Shown one piece after another: positions 25,453 through 33,334 of a stretch of DNA of 43,126 nt (position 1 is the stretch's first letter; the number at the start of each line of letters is the position of its first letter). The notes under the pieces were generated by a model that was not told the DNA's origin, ran no database searches, and was given only the letters and a program-made list of their open reading frames with translations. Made by a program: the position numbers and the translations under genes. This DNA comes from Nostoc calcicola FACHB-3891 (GTDB lineage Bacteria; Cyanobacteriota; Cyanobacteriia; Cyanobacteriales; Nostocaceae): positions 1 through 43,126 of the forward strand of contig NZ_JACJRQ010000059.1 of assembly GCF_014697355.1 (NCBI RefSeq), written 5' to 3'.

Positions 25453-25919
25453 TTATTTCTTTTAGTCACAAAAAAATAGGTGCGTTTGCCGAAGAAACTA
25501 TGGAACACGGGCTAATGTGAAAGTTTTTGACTGTCCGTGAAGTTTGCAATTGAGTAGGAATGTCTACTCTTTATGTTTATTTAAACGTTATTTACAATAT
25601 CGCAAACATCTATAGTTAAGCAAATTTATAGCAAATCTTCATATAGTTTTAATCTTTTTGGGACAGAGAACAAAAGCTGTAGGGTTGTCCTGTTTAAGGA
25701 GAGGAGAGGGTTTTGCTTGGAAGTTGAGGGGCGATCGCGCCTCATTAAATTCTCCGTCCCGCATTGGTTTACCATAAAGTTCCCTTGTATTCAGAGTCAG
25801 CATTTGAATTTTGTGTAAAAAATTTCTCGCCAACATGTTAGTTTCTGTTGAGCAGGTGGGTATCCTCATAACGGGAGGCTTGCTGATACCTAAGTATTTA
25901 CCACAGCAACTACTGAGAC
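25453..25919. repeat. Gene-free stretch, partly a dispersed repeat
   Basis: No gene is convincing here. The segment around 25680-25830 (CTCATTAAATTCTCCGTCCC, then GGTTTACCATAAAGTTCCC) resembles a sequence family I remember as dispersed between Nostoc genes. A 76-codon minus-strand frame across it is most likely a by-product. The last 50 bases lead into the TPR gene. Confidence 0.3.
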
Positions 25920-26321
25920 ATGGCTGGTTCAGGGGAAGAATACCTAATTTCCCGTAAAAAGCAGATTGAGCGGCGACAAAGGATTCTAACGATAGTGTCG
26001 TTAGTGTCGTTTGTTGGTTCTACGGTCTTTGCAGCTATTCCCGCAATCCAACAGGCTATTCAAAGTCCTAAGTCAGTAACTGCATCTGTTTCTCCTGAGT
26101 CAGCGTTACAGCAGCAGGTGAAGGGCTACGAGTTAGTTTTACAACGGGAACCAGAAAACCAACTTGCTTTAGAAAAACTGTCTTTGTTGCGGTTGAAACT
26201 GAAGGATGCTAAAGGTGCGATGGAACCTTTAGAGAAACTAGTAAAGTTGCATCCTGAACGGGAAGATTACAAAGTTGTATTACAGCAGATTAGGAAGCAA
26301 GAAGGGATGGGCGAACAATAA
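25920..26321 (+). CDS. Small membrane-anchored TPR protein
   Basis: A 133-residue protein with a basic N-terminus (SRKKQIERRQR), one transmembrane segment (ILTIVSLVSFVGSTVFAAIPAI, ~22-43) and a C-terminal pair of TPR-like helices (ALQQQVKGYELVLQREPENQ, LKDAKGAMEPLEKLVKLHPE). It is probably an inner-membrane scaffold; the partner is unknown. Its stop lies 33 bases before the start of the methyltransferase/glycosyltransferase gene on the same strand, so the two may be co-transcribed. Confidence 0.7.
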   Translation: MAGSGEEYLISRKKQIERRQRILTIVSLVSFVGSTVFAAIPAIQQAIQSPKSVTASVSPESALQQQVKGYELVLQREPENQLALEKLSLLRLKLKDAKGAMEPLEKLVKLHPEREDYKVVLQQIRKQEGMGEQ

Positions 26322-26354
26322 ATAGAGTAAACAACTAAAGATAGGGATAGGAAT

Positions 26355-29300
26355 ATGAATAACAAAATTACCGATTCTGAACTTAACAGTTTGATTCCTC
26401 CAGAAATTAAAAACGATGAATTTTATGCAATTCTTAAAAAAATTGCTAAAGAAGAAGATATTAAAACAGTTTTAGAAATTGGTTCATCTTCAGGAGAAGG
26501 AAGTACCGAAGCATTTGTGACAGGGCTTCGAGAAAACCCTAACAAGCCAATATTATTTTGTATGGAAGTTTCAATAACTAGATTTGCTGACTTAAAAAAG
26601 AGATATGAGAATGATTTTTTTGTCAAGTGCTACAATACTTCATCTGTTTCTATAAAAAAGTTTCCTGATGAACAGGAAGTCATCGACTTCTACAAGAACA
26701 CTCAAACTAATTTGAACTTTTACCCAGTTGAGCGGGTTATTATTTGGTTGCAACAGGATGTAGAATATGTAAATCAATCCGGAGTACCTGACGAAGGTAT
26801 TCAAAAAATTAAACAGGAAAACAAGATTGATTTCTTCGATTTAGTGTTAATTGATGGCTCAGAATTCACTGGCAATGCTGAATTAGATGAAGTTTATGGC
26901 GCAAAGTATCTTTGCTTAGACGATATTAATACATTTAAAAATCATAAAAATTACAATCGTTTGTTAAACGATCCTAATTATCTCCTGATTGTTTCAAATA
27001 AAAATATCCGTAATGGGTATGCAATTTTTAAACTAAAAACAGTTCAGTTAATCAGTTATGACAATATTCGTGATGCTGTTGAATCTATTGAAGGATTCAT
27101 GGTTCCTGGCCAAGAAGAATACCTTTTTAATAAAGTGAAATCTCTTCCTGAAGATGCTGTTATAGTTGAGATTGGTTCTTTTAAAGGCCGCTCGACAGTT
27201 GCAATGGCATACGCTTGCGTAGGAACTAAACGTAAAATTTATGCGATTGATACGTGGGATGGTAATGATGCTGACTTTTCTGAGCGACAATTCTTTGAAC
27301 TTTGGCAGCAAAATGTTCAATTAAACGGTCTTGAACAATACGTAATACCACTAAAAGGGTACTCTGATGATATATTAAATCGTTGGAATCAATTGACAAA
27401 TAGTAAAGCTATTGATTTTATTTTTATTGATGGTTCTCATCAGTATTTAGATGTTTTAAGAGATTTTGAAATCTCATTTTCATTCGTAAAAAATGGCGGA
27501 TGGATAGCATTTCATGATGTTGTCCCTACCTGGCCAGGGCCAGAACGTGTATGGCATAACATTGCTAAATTACGTCTTGTCAACCATGAGTATTCTTCAA
27601 CGCTAGCATGTGGTCAGAAAAGTTTGACTGCTATTACCTCTACATCAACGCCAGAGTTACCAATTCACTTTTTTACTATTGTTTTGAATGGTCAACCATT
27701 TATTCGCTACCACATTGAGGTATTGAAACAACTTCCTTTCAAATGGCACTGGCACATTGTCGAAGGTGTAGCTGAATTGAAGCACGATACTGGATGGAGT
27801 CGCAAGCTGGGTGGATATATAAACGATGAAATCCATCATAATGGTCGTAGCAATGACAGTACGACAGAATACTTGGATGAATTAAAACAACAATATCCGG
27901 ATAATGTCACAGTTTATCGTAAGCCAGATGGTGTGTTTTGGGATGGCAAACGGGAAATGGTTAATGAGCCATTGTTGAACATAAATGAAGAATGTTTACT
28001 ATGGCAAATAGATGCAGATGAGCTATGGACAGTTGAGCAGATTTTTACTGCACGACAGATGTTTATTGATAATCCTGAAAAAACTGCTGCTTTCTATTGG
28101 TGCTGGTATTTTGTAGGAGAAAAAATAATTATCAGTACTCGTAATTGTTACGCCCAAAATCCCAGACAAGAGTGGTTGCGAACCTGGAGATATAAACCAG
28201 GATCGGTGTGGGTAGCACATGAACCGCCAAGACTAGAAGAACCTTTAGCAAATGGTCAATGGCGTGACGTTGCAGCAGTAAATCCTTTTCTGCATCAAGA
28301 GACAGAAAGGCATGGTTTAGTTTTCCAACATTTTGCTTACGTCACACTAGAACAATTACATTTTAAAGAGCAATATTATGGCTATAGCAATGCTGTTTCA
28401 CAGTGGAAAGCTTTGCAGGAAACAACTACATTTCCAGTTCTGTTACGCGAATATTTTTCGTGGGTAAGAGATGAAACAATGGTTGATACCGTTGAATCAT
28501 GCGGTGTAGTACCAATTGCACAAAGAGAACTCAGCAACAATAGCTGGCAGTTCTTGCAACCAGATGAAGTGCAGCAACAAGTTGCACAGATTAAAAAAGC
28601 AACACCAATCATTTTGCTTGACGGTGTATTTTTCCAACTTTACCAAACTGGTATAGCGCGTGTCTGGAAATCCTTGTTAGAAGAATGGGTAAACAGTGGG
28701 TTTGCTAGACATATAGTTGTACTTGACCGCGCTGGAACTGCTCCCAAAATTCCCAATATTAGATATCGCAGCATCCAACTTTATGACTATAACAATACTG
28801 ATGCTGACCGGGAAATGCTACAGCAAATTTGCGATGAAGAAGGAGCAGATTTATTTATTTCTTCTTACTATACAACGCCGATTAAAACACCTTCTGTGTT
28901 CATGGCGTATGACATGATTCCAGAAGTTATGGGATGGGATATAGATAATCCTATGTGGCGTGAGAAGCATCATGGTATTCAACATGCATCTGCTTATATA
29001 GCAATTTCAGAACATACAGCGTATGACTTAGCACGCTGTTTTACTGATATACCTGTAGAGTCTATTACTATTGCTCATTGCGGAATAAAAAATACTTTTT
29101 CTATTTCCAAACTTGAAGAAGTTAAGGCTTTTAAATTAAAATATGGTATTACAAAACCATACTTTATTTTAGTTGGTGCTGGAAGTTACTATAAGAATAG
29201 TATTTTATTCTTCCAAGCTTTTTCAAAACTTGTCAATAGCTATGGATTTGATATTGTTTGTACAGGAAGCGGTAGTTTATTAACATCTGAGTTTAGAGCT

Positions 29301-29417
29301 TACACATCCGGTAGTGTTGTTCATATGCTGCAACTAAGCGATGAAGAGTTGGCAATAGCTTACTCTGCTGCTGTGGCACTGGTTTATCCTTCTAAATATG
29401 AAGTGGTATGCCTGTAA
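26355..29417 (+). CDS. Methyltransferase-glycosyltransferase fusion protein, 5' part of a frameshifted gene
   Basis: 1020 codons with four parts. Residues ~1-235 form a Rossmann-like methyltransferase domain (VLEIGSSSGEGS). Residues ~240-430 form a second, Methyltransf_24-like domain (VIVEIGSFKGRSTVAMAY, IDFIFIDGSHQYLDVL, GGWIAFHDV). Residues ~435-720 resemble a GT-A glycosyltransferase with a D-A-D-E motif (LLWQIDADELW). From ~750 a GT4-type glycosyltransferase begins (ILLDGVFFQLYQTGIARVW, PYFILVGAGSYYKN). The frame ends abruptly at YPSKYE, exactly where GT4 enzymes have the EGFGMPVIEAMA motif. Its continuation is in another frame from 29408, so the gene appears broken by a small deletion. 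The role is probably glycan assembly on a surface structure; the neighbouring pilin locus suggests which, by inference only. Confidence 0.7.
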   Translation: MNNKITDSELNSLIPPEIKNDEFYAILKKIAKEEDIKTVLEIGSSSGEGSTEAFVTGLRENPNKPILFCMEVSITRFADLKKRYENDFFVKCYNTSSVSIKKFPDEQEVIDFYKNTQTNLNFYPVERVIIWLQQDVEYVNQSGVPDEGIQKIKQENKIDFFDLVLIDGSEFTGNAELDEVYGAKYLCLDDINTFKNHKNYNRLLNDPNYLLIVSNKNIRNGYAIFKLKTVQLISYDNIRDAVESIEGFMVPGQEEYLFNKVKSLPEDAVIVEIGSFKGRSTVAMAYACVGTKRKIYAIDTWDGNDADFSERQFFELWQQNVQLNGLEQYVIPLKGYSDDILNRWNQLTNSKAIDFIFIDGSHQYLDVLRDFEISFSFVKNGGWIAFHDVVPTWPGPERVWHNIAKLRLVNHEYSSTLACGQKSLTAITSTSTPELPIHFFTIVLNGQPFIRYHIEVLKQLPFKWHWHIVEGVAELKHDTGWSRKLGGYINDEIHHNGRSNDSTTEYLDELKQQYPDNVTVYRKPDGVFWDGKREMVNEPLLNINEECLLWQIDADELWTVEQIFTARQMFIDNPEKTAAFYWCWYFVGEKIIISTRNCYAQNPRQEWLRTWRYKPGSVWVAHEPPRLEEPLANGQWRDVAAVNPFLHQETERHGLVFQHFAYVTLEQLHFKEQYYGYSNAVSQWKALQETTTFPVLLREYFSWVRDETMVDTVESCGVVPIAQRELSNNSWQFLQPDEVQQQVAQIKKATPIILLDGVFFQLYQTGIARVWKSLLEEWVNSGFARHIVVLDRAGTAPKIPNIRYRSIQLYDYNNTDADREMLQQICDEEGADLFISSYYTTPIKTPSVFMAYDMIPEVMGWDIDNPMWREKHHGIQHASAYIAISEHTAYDLARCFTDIPVESITIAHCGIKNTFSISKLEEVKAFKLKYGITKPYFILVGAGSYYKNSILFFQAFSKLVNSYGFDIVCTGSGSLLTSEFRAYTSGSVVHMLQLSDEELAIAYSAAVALVYPSKYEVVCL

Positions 29418-30079
29418 TTGAAGCAATGGCTTGTGGTTGTCCAGTTATCACTTGTCCTAATGCTTCTATTCCAGAAGTGGCAGGACAAGCACCAATATAT
29501 GTAGATGATAGTAATGTGGATGAACTTACAAATGCACTTTGTGATGTCCAAAAGCCTGGTATTCGTAACTCATTAATTACTGCGGGTATAGTACAGGCGA
29601 AAAAATTTTCATGGACGAAAATGGCGCAAACGGTAAGTTCTGCTTTGATTGATGCTACTCTCCTCCATTTAACCCTCAATAAGACCAATTTAATTATTTT
29701 CCCAGATTGGTCGGAACCAGAAGAGTCCATCGGTTTAGAATTGCAAGCAGTGATGAAGGCGGTAGCAACTAATTTTAGTCGTGAAAAAATTACCCTACTT
29801 ATTAATACTGGTAATATTGCTCTTGAGGATGCCGAACTATTTTTGTCTAATGTGGTTATGAATCTTTTGGTTGAAGAAGATTTAGATGTTACTGAAGGGT
29901 TAGAAATTTCTATGCTGGCAAATTTGGCTGATATTCAGTGGGAAGCTTTGCTACCTCGCATTGATGCTCGAATTGTTTTGGAATATGAAGATCAACAAGC
30001 CATAGCACAAGTCAAAGCAGAAAACCTGTCATCTCGTCAACTTGATAGCTTGAGTAATCAAGTGTATGTGCTGCAATGA
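29408..30079 (+). CDS. 3' part of the frameshifted methyltransferase-glycosyltransferase gene
   Basis: 223 codons beginning exactly at MPVIEAMACGCPVITCPNAS, the C-terminal half of the GT4 sugar-nucleotide motif. It continues through the last Rossmann helices (VDELTNALCDV) into a ~130-residue appended domain (NLIIFPDWSEPEESIGLELQ, INTGNIALEDAELFLSN), which recurs behind glycosyltransferases in cyanobacteria. Between GAA (29400-29402) of the upstream frame and this ATG only GTGGT remains. Nine bases for Gly-Phe-Gly are expected, so four bases are missing. Alone it lacks a donor site and cannot be an enzyme. Confidence 0.6.
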   Translation: MPVIEAMACGCPVITCPNASIPEVAGQAPIYVDDSNVDELTNALCDVQKPGIRNSLITAGIVQAKKFSWTKMAQTVSSALIDATLLHLTLNKTNLIIFPDWSEPEESIGLELQAVMKAVATNFSREKITLLINTGNIALEDAELFLSNVVMNLLVEEDLDVTEGLEISMLANLADIQWEALLPRIDARIVLEYEDQQAIAQVKAENLSSRQLDSLSNQVYVLQ

Positions 30080-30126
30080 AATTATTGGATAGCTAGCAGA
30101 TTTTATCTCAATTGAATACACAAAGC

Positions 30127-30150
30127 AGGGTAGCACAGATGTGCTGCCCT
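30127..30150 (+). terminator. Hairpin after the glycosyltransferase gene
   Basis: AGGGTAGCACA (30127-30137) and TGTGCTGCCCT (30140-30150) pair with one G-T wobble around a two-base loop, 47 bases past the stop codon. It is a likely transcript end for the plus-strand gene, although no U-run follows. Confidence 0.45.
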
Positions 30151-30178
30151 ATGATCGCTTCTATGCTGCTAACTAATT

Positions 30179-30272
30179 CAGGACTTACGCAATATATGAC
30201 TGAGAATCTTATTCTTGGGTAGGGGTAATTCATGAATTACCCCTACTTTCGTTATCTTTTGCGTAAGTCCTG
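30179..30272. mobile_element. 94 bp miniature inverted-repeat element with TAATT target duplication
   Basis: The terminal inverted repeats CAGGACTTACGCAA (30179-30192) and TTGCGTAAGTCCTG (30259-30272) are exact. Between them lies a perfect 28-base palindrome (GTAGGGGTAATTCA and its complement, 30219-30246). The element is flanked by TAATT on both sides (30174-30178 and 30273-30277), as expected for a 5-bp target duplication. It has no coding capacity. The right flank overlaps the ogtA-like stop codon (TAA, complement of 30276-30278), so insertion occurred at the very end of that gene. Confidence 0.7.
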
Positions 30273-30275
30273 TAA

Positions 30276-32486
30276 TTATTTTCCTTCAATATACCTTTGC
30301 CACATCTCCTCGTAAGCCTTCTCCATCTCACAGGTAAACTGCTTACCATTCCACAAGGGTGCTGTCTGTCGAGATGCTTTCAGCTTCAAAGCCACCTGCT
30401 GGCGTAAAGCTTCATCTTTCCCCAAGCGCACACCCCACTCTATATATTCTTCATCAGTCCAAGCAATGCCTTCTGTCACACCTACATTCATCATCATGGT
30501 GTAGCTATTACGAGCGGCAAATTGTTGTCCAACTCTGGTTACTAAAGGGATACCCATCCAAAGCGTTTCTAGAGTTGTTGTAGCTCCGTTGTAGGGGAAA
30601 GTATCTAATACAACATCAGCAATTCCTAAATTCGCTCTATGCACAGCCTCAGCAGGATCTTGGGGCAAAAACCGCAGGCGATCGCACTCTACACCTTCTT
30701 CCTCTGCTAACTGCATAAAAAATTTCTGCACGGCTTCCACGTCTGCCAACCCTTTAATCAAGAAATAGCTATTAGGAACTTCTTTGATAATTTTCATTTG
30801 TAGCCGCGCTGTATCTGGGTGGCGCTTAAATCCTCTCTGGGCGCTGAGATAGATGACAGCATCATTAGGAATATCTAAAGAATCTCGCCGTAAAGTTGGT
30901 ACACCCACATCAAAACCATCTACTGCTATGTAAGTTTCGGGTAATCTCCAAATTTTTTCTGTATAGTACTCCTGAGCGGATTCTGGCAAAACATAAGGGT
31001 CAGCAATAAAGTAATCAACTGCTGGTATTCCTGAAGCGTCCCAACCTAACCATGTTATTTGTACAGGTGCAGGTTTTAAAGCCATAATTTCACAAGTTAC
31101 ATCTAGAGTAATGCTATCCAAATCGATTAAAATATCAATCTCATCTTGGTAAATTTTTTCAGCAATATCGTCGCTATATATTCCACCTTTATAGGCTTGA
31201 GTGAATTGCTGAATATACCATTCTTGCAGAGGTTCGTTTATCTGTTTATAATTGATAAAATAGCCATATATATCAAATTGTTCGCGGTTATGATGCTGAA
31301 TCAACCACCGCGCTAACCAGCCGACTGAATGCCTAGATAAACAATGCGATAAGTATCCAATTTTTAGCTTGCTATTTCGTCTTTTGGAAGTTCTCTTTTT
31401 ATATCGCTGTACTTCTTTGCTAGCATAGTTTTCTACATTAAGCTGACAGAGACTGGCAATTTGATTCTGAAGATATCTATTTTCTTTAAGATTATCTTGC
31501 AAATATGGGGCGAAATAGTTGGAATTAAAGAGATATAGAGCCTGATCTGAACGCAAATTTATAGGCTTTTCTTCTAACAGTGACATCATCAGACTTTGCT
31601 GCTGTTGGAAAACTTCACAGGCTTCTTCCCAACATGCAGGAGAATCCATTAATCCTCGATGCAGTAGATGTATTGCAAAAATTTTATCAATTAATTTATT
31701 TGATAGCGAGTAGCATGACTTTGCTACTTCTATCCCTTTAGAATAATCATTGGCTTTAAAATAAAAGGCAGCCAAATGGCGCAAAATTGCAAGATTTTCA
31801 GGTTCAAGACGTAAACATAGCTCTAGGAGTAACGCTGCAAGTTTGGGTTGCCGCATTGAGTGGGCAATTTGAACTGTGGCTGGTAGCAAAACATTAATGA
31901 AAGATTGAGAGTCATGAACATGAGCCAGACAAGCTTCTGCAAATGCTGGGACTGCGGGATGCAAAGGAGCATAATTGAGAATACTCTTTAACACCTGCAA
32001 CAATAGCTGAATATCTACAATTGGTTCTGAATGAATTAACTCAATTACCCTTAGAGAAGTTAATTCGTCATCAATAAGCCTTTCTAGTTTGATAGCTAGC
32101 TCAATCAAATACAACAGATTGTTAACATCCGTGGGATTGATTTCCCGCATATGTTGACGAATTGCCCAAGCAACTTTGTAGTCTGTTAGCCTCTCCCTAC
32201 GTTCAGCTTCGGTTTGCAGAACCTGTATCAATTCACTTGTCCACTCCTCAGCCTGTTGGGCTTCTCCCTCACCCATACCCAGCAGCCAAGTCATCTGTGC
32301 TTCTGTTTCTTCTCCTTGCAATAGCAACATTAACCCTAACTTCCAGTAGTGAGTTTTCACTTCTGGTTCTGTTTCAATAGCTTGTTCATAGTAGCTAGCA
32401 GCTTGACTGTAGTTTCCTTTAATGAAATATTGTTGAGCTTGCTGTTCTAAGGAGGTGATATCAGTATGAAGTTGTACGGTAGTCAT
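30276..32486 (-). CDS. ogtA: TPR-GT41 glycosyltransferase (OgtA-like O-GlcNAc transferase)
   Basis: A 736-residue protein. The N-terminal ~370 residues are TPR and TPR-like helices (first motif QAASYYEQAIETEPEVKTHY). The C-terminal half is a GT41/SPINDLY catalytic region: KIGYLSHCLSRHSVGWLAR, IDILIDLDSITLD, PVQITWLGWDASGIPAVDYF, LSAQRGFKRHPD and VVLDTFPYNGATTTLETLWMGIPLVT. GT41 enzymes transfer N-acetylglucosamine to Ser/Thr hydroxyls of proteins. The gene follows pilA on the same strand, as I recall for ogtA of Nostoc punctiforme, where it is needed for hormogonium motility. Its target here, perhaps PilA, is inference. A mini-element abuts its stop codon. Confidence 0.85.
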   Translation of the reverse strand: MTTVQLHTDITSLEQQAQQYFIKGNYSQAASYYEQAIETEPEVKTHYWKLGLMLLLQGEETEAQMTWLLGMGEGEAQQAEEWTSELIQVLQTEAERRERLTDYKVAWAIRQHMREINPTDVNNLLYLIELAIKLERLIDDELTSLRVIELIHSEPIVDIQLLLQVLKSILNYAPLHPAVPAFAEACLAHVHDSQSFINVLLPATVQIAHSMRQPKLAALLLELCLRLEPENLAILRHLAAFYFKANDYSKGIEVAKSCYSLSNKLIDKIFAIHLLHRGLMDSPACWEEACEVFQQQQSLMMSLLEEKPINLRSDQALYLFNSNYFAPYLQDNLKENRYLQNQIASLCQLNVENYASKEVQRYKKRTSKRRNSKLKIGYLSHCLSRHSVGWLARWLIQHHNREQFDIYGYFINYKQINEPLQEWYIQQFTQAYKGGIYSDDIAEKIYQDEIDILIDLDSITLDVTCEIMALKPAPVQITWLGWDASGIPAVDYFIADPYVLPESAQEYYTEKIWRLPETYIAVDGFDVGVPTLRRDSLDIPNDAVIYLSAQRGFKRHPDTARLQMKIIKEVPNSYFLIKGLADVEAVQKFFMQLAEEEGVECDRLRFLPQDPAEAVHRANLGIADVVLDTFPYNGATTTLETLWMGIPLVTRVGQQFAARNSYTMMMNVGVTEGIAWTDEEYIEWGVRLGKDEALRQQVALKLKASRQTAPLWNGKQFTCEMEKAYEEMWQRYIEGK

Positions 32487-32536
32487 AGCTAATAATTTTT
32501 ACGAGAGTGCTATTGCAGGAATTTAAAACAAAATCA

Positions 32537-32562
32537 AAGTGGGTAGTATATACTACCCACTT
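32537..32562 (-). terminator. Perfect 26 bp palindrome between pilA and ogtA
   Basis: AAGTGGGTAGTAT joined directly to its exact complement ATACTACCCACTT. Reading the minus strand, it lies 37 bases past the pilA stop and is followed by TTGATTTTGTTTT. This is a plausible intrinsic terminator or attenuator that would let pilA be expressed far above the downstream glycosyltransferase gene. Confidence 0.65.
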
Positions 32563-32599
32563 CATGAATGTTTCAATCAATTTGATACGACTAAGGATT

Positions 32600-33130
32600 T
32601 TACTTAGACTTCAGTTGCGAGAAGTTTGATGGACAAGAGGGTTCTGTGCCACTAGTTGCTGGTGACTGTGTTGAACCAGTACCAACGTTATCAGATTCAC
32701 ACAAAACTGCCAAAGTGGTTGCTTCACTAGTACCTGCCTGTGTAGATAAAGTAACAACACCTACATAGGATTTAAGTGGTGCTTTCAGAGAGTAACCATT
32801 GTTAGCAACGGCAGAGGTAGTTCCAGCAATGGCGTATACGTAGTTCTCAGTTTGGCTTCTAATCCCCATCCCTAATTTATTCAGTTCACTGGTGAATTCA
32901 CCATTTTCTAGGAAGTATGCTTGTTGAGCGCGGTTCATAGAACCGGAGTACTGTTTAGCTTCAGATTGCTTACCTTTGTTAGCTTGGTTCAAGAAAGAAG
33001 GTAGAGCGATCGCCGACAAAATCCCGATAATAATAATTACTACAAGTAATTCAATAAGTGTAAAACCTTCGTTTTCCTTCTTTTTGCCGATAATGTGTTG
33101 GAGAAACTTTGCTTTCAATTCGCTTTTCAT
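32600..33130 (-). CDS. pilA: Type IV major pilin-like protein (PilA)
   Basis: A 176-residue type IV prepilin. The 22-residue basic leader ends in Gly22 and is followed by FTLIELLVVIIIIGILSAIALP, the class IVa signature with Glu at +5 for PilD cleavage and N-methylation. The mature protein is ~154 residues: a long N-terminal helix, a beta region (YVYAIAGTTSAVANNGY), and two cysteines near the C-terminus (VLCESDN, EPSCPSN) that can close the D-loop. The Ser/Thr-rich stretch between them (GTGSTQSPATSGT) is a candidate for O-glycosylation. The start has AGGGAAAA upstream. It lies between a methyltransferase gene and the GT41 gene on the same strand. Confidence 0.92.
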   Translation of the reverse strand: MKSELKAKFLQHIIGKKKENEGFTLIELLVVIIIIGILSAIALPSFLNQANKGKQSEAKQYSGSMNRAQQAYFLENGEFTSELNKLGMGIRSQTENYVYAIAGTTSAVANNGYSLKAPLKSYVGVVTLSTQAGTSEATTLAVLCESDNVGTGSTQSPATSGTEPSCPSNFSQLKSK

Positions 33131-33273
33131 AAGTGTTTTCCCTGGGGTAGGAAGTGCTTGTGTGTTCTAGATGTAACTTACCCAGTTGCGATCGCTTTCC
33201 TATCACACCACTCAAAAAATTTTTTTTGACCAACCAAATATAGTGAGTGGTTCTAGTTTGAATGCAATTCGCG

Positions 33274-33305
33274 GTAGGGGCGCACAGCTAGCTGTGCGCC
33301 CCTAC
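33274..33305. repeat. Perfect 32 bp palindrome
   Basis: GTAGGGGCGCACAGCT followed at once by its exact complement AGCTGTGCGCCCCTAC. It lies between the methyltransferase stop and the pilA promoter region. It may terminate methyltransferase transcripts (minus strand) or be a dispersed palindrome; the GTAGGGG...CCCCTAC ends are shared with the core of the element at 30219-30246. Confidence 0.85.
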
Positions 33306-33334
33306 TGTATTCCACATAATTGAAGACAGATGTA

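Noticed and set aside
25639..25869. 76-codon minus-strand frame in the 25.5-25.9 kb gap
   Set aside because: It covers what seems to be a dispersed intergenic repeat, has no ribosome binding site and no recognisable domain; most likely chance.
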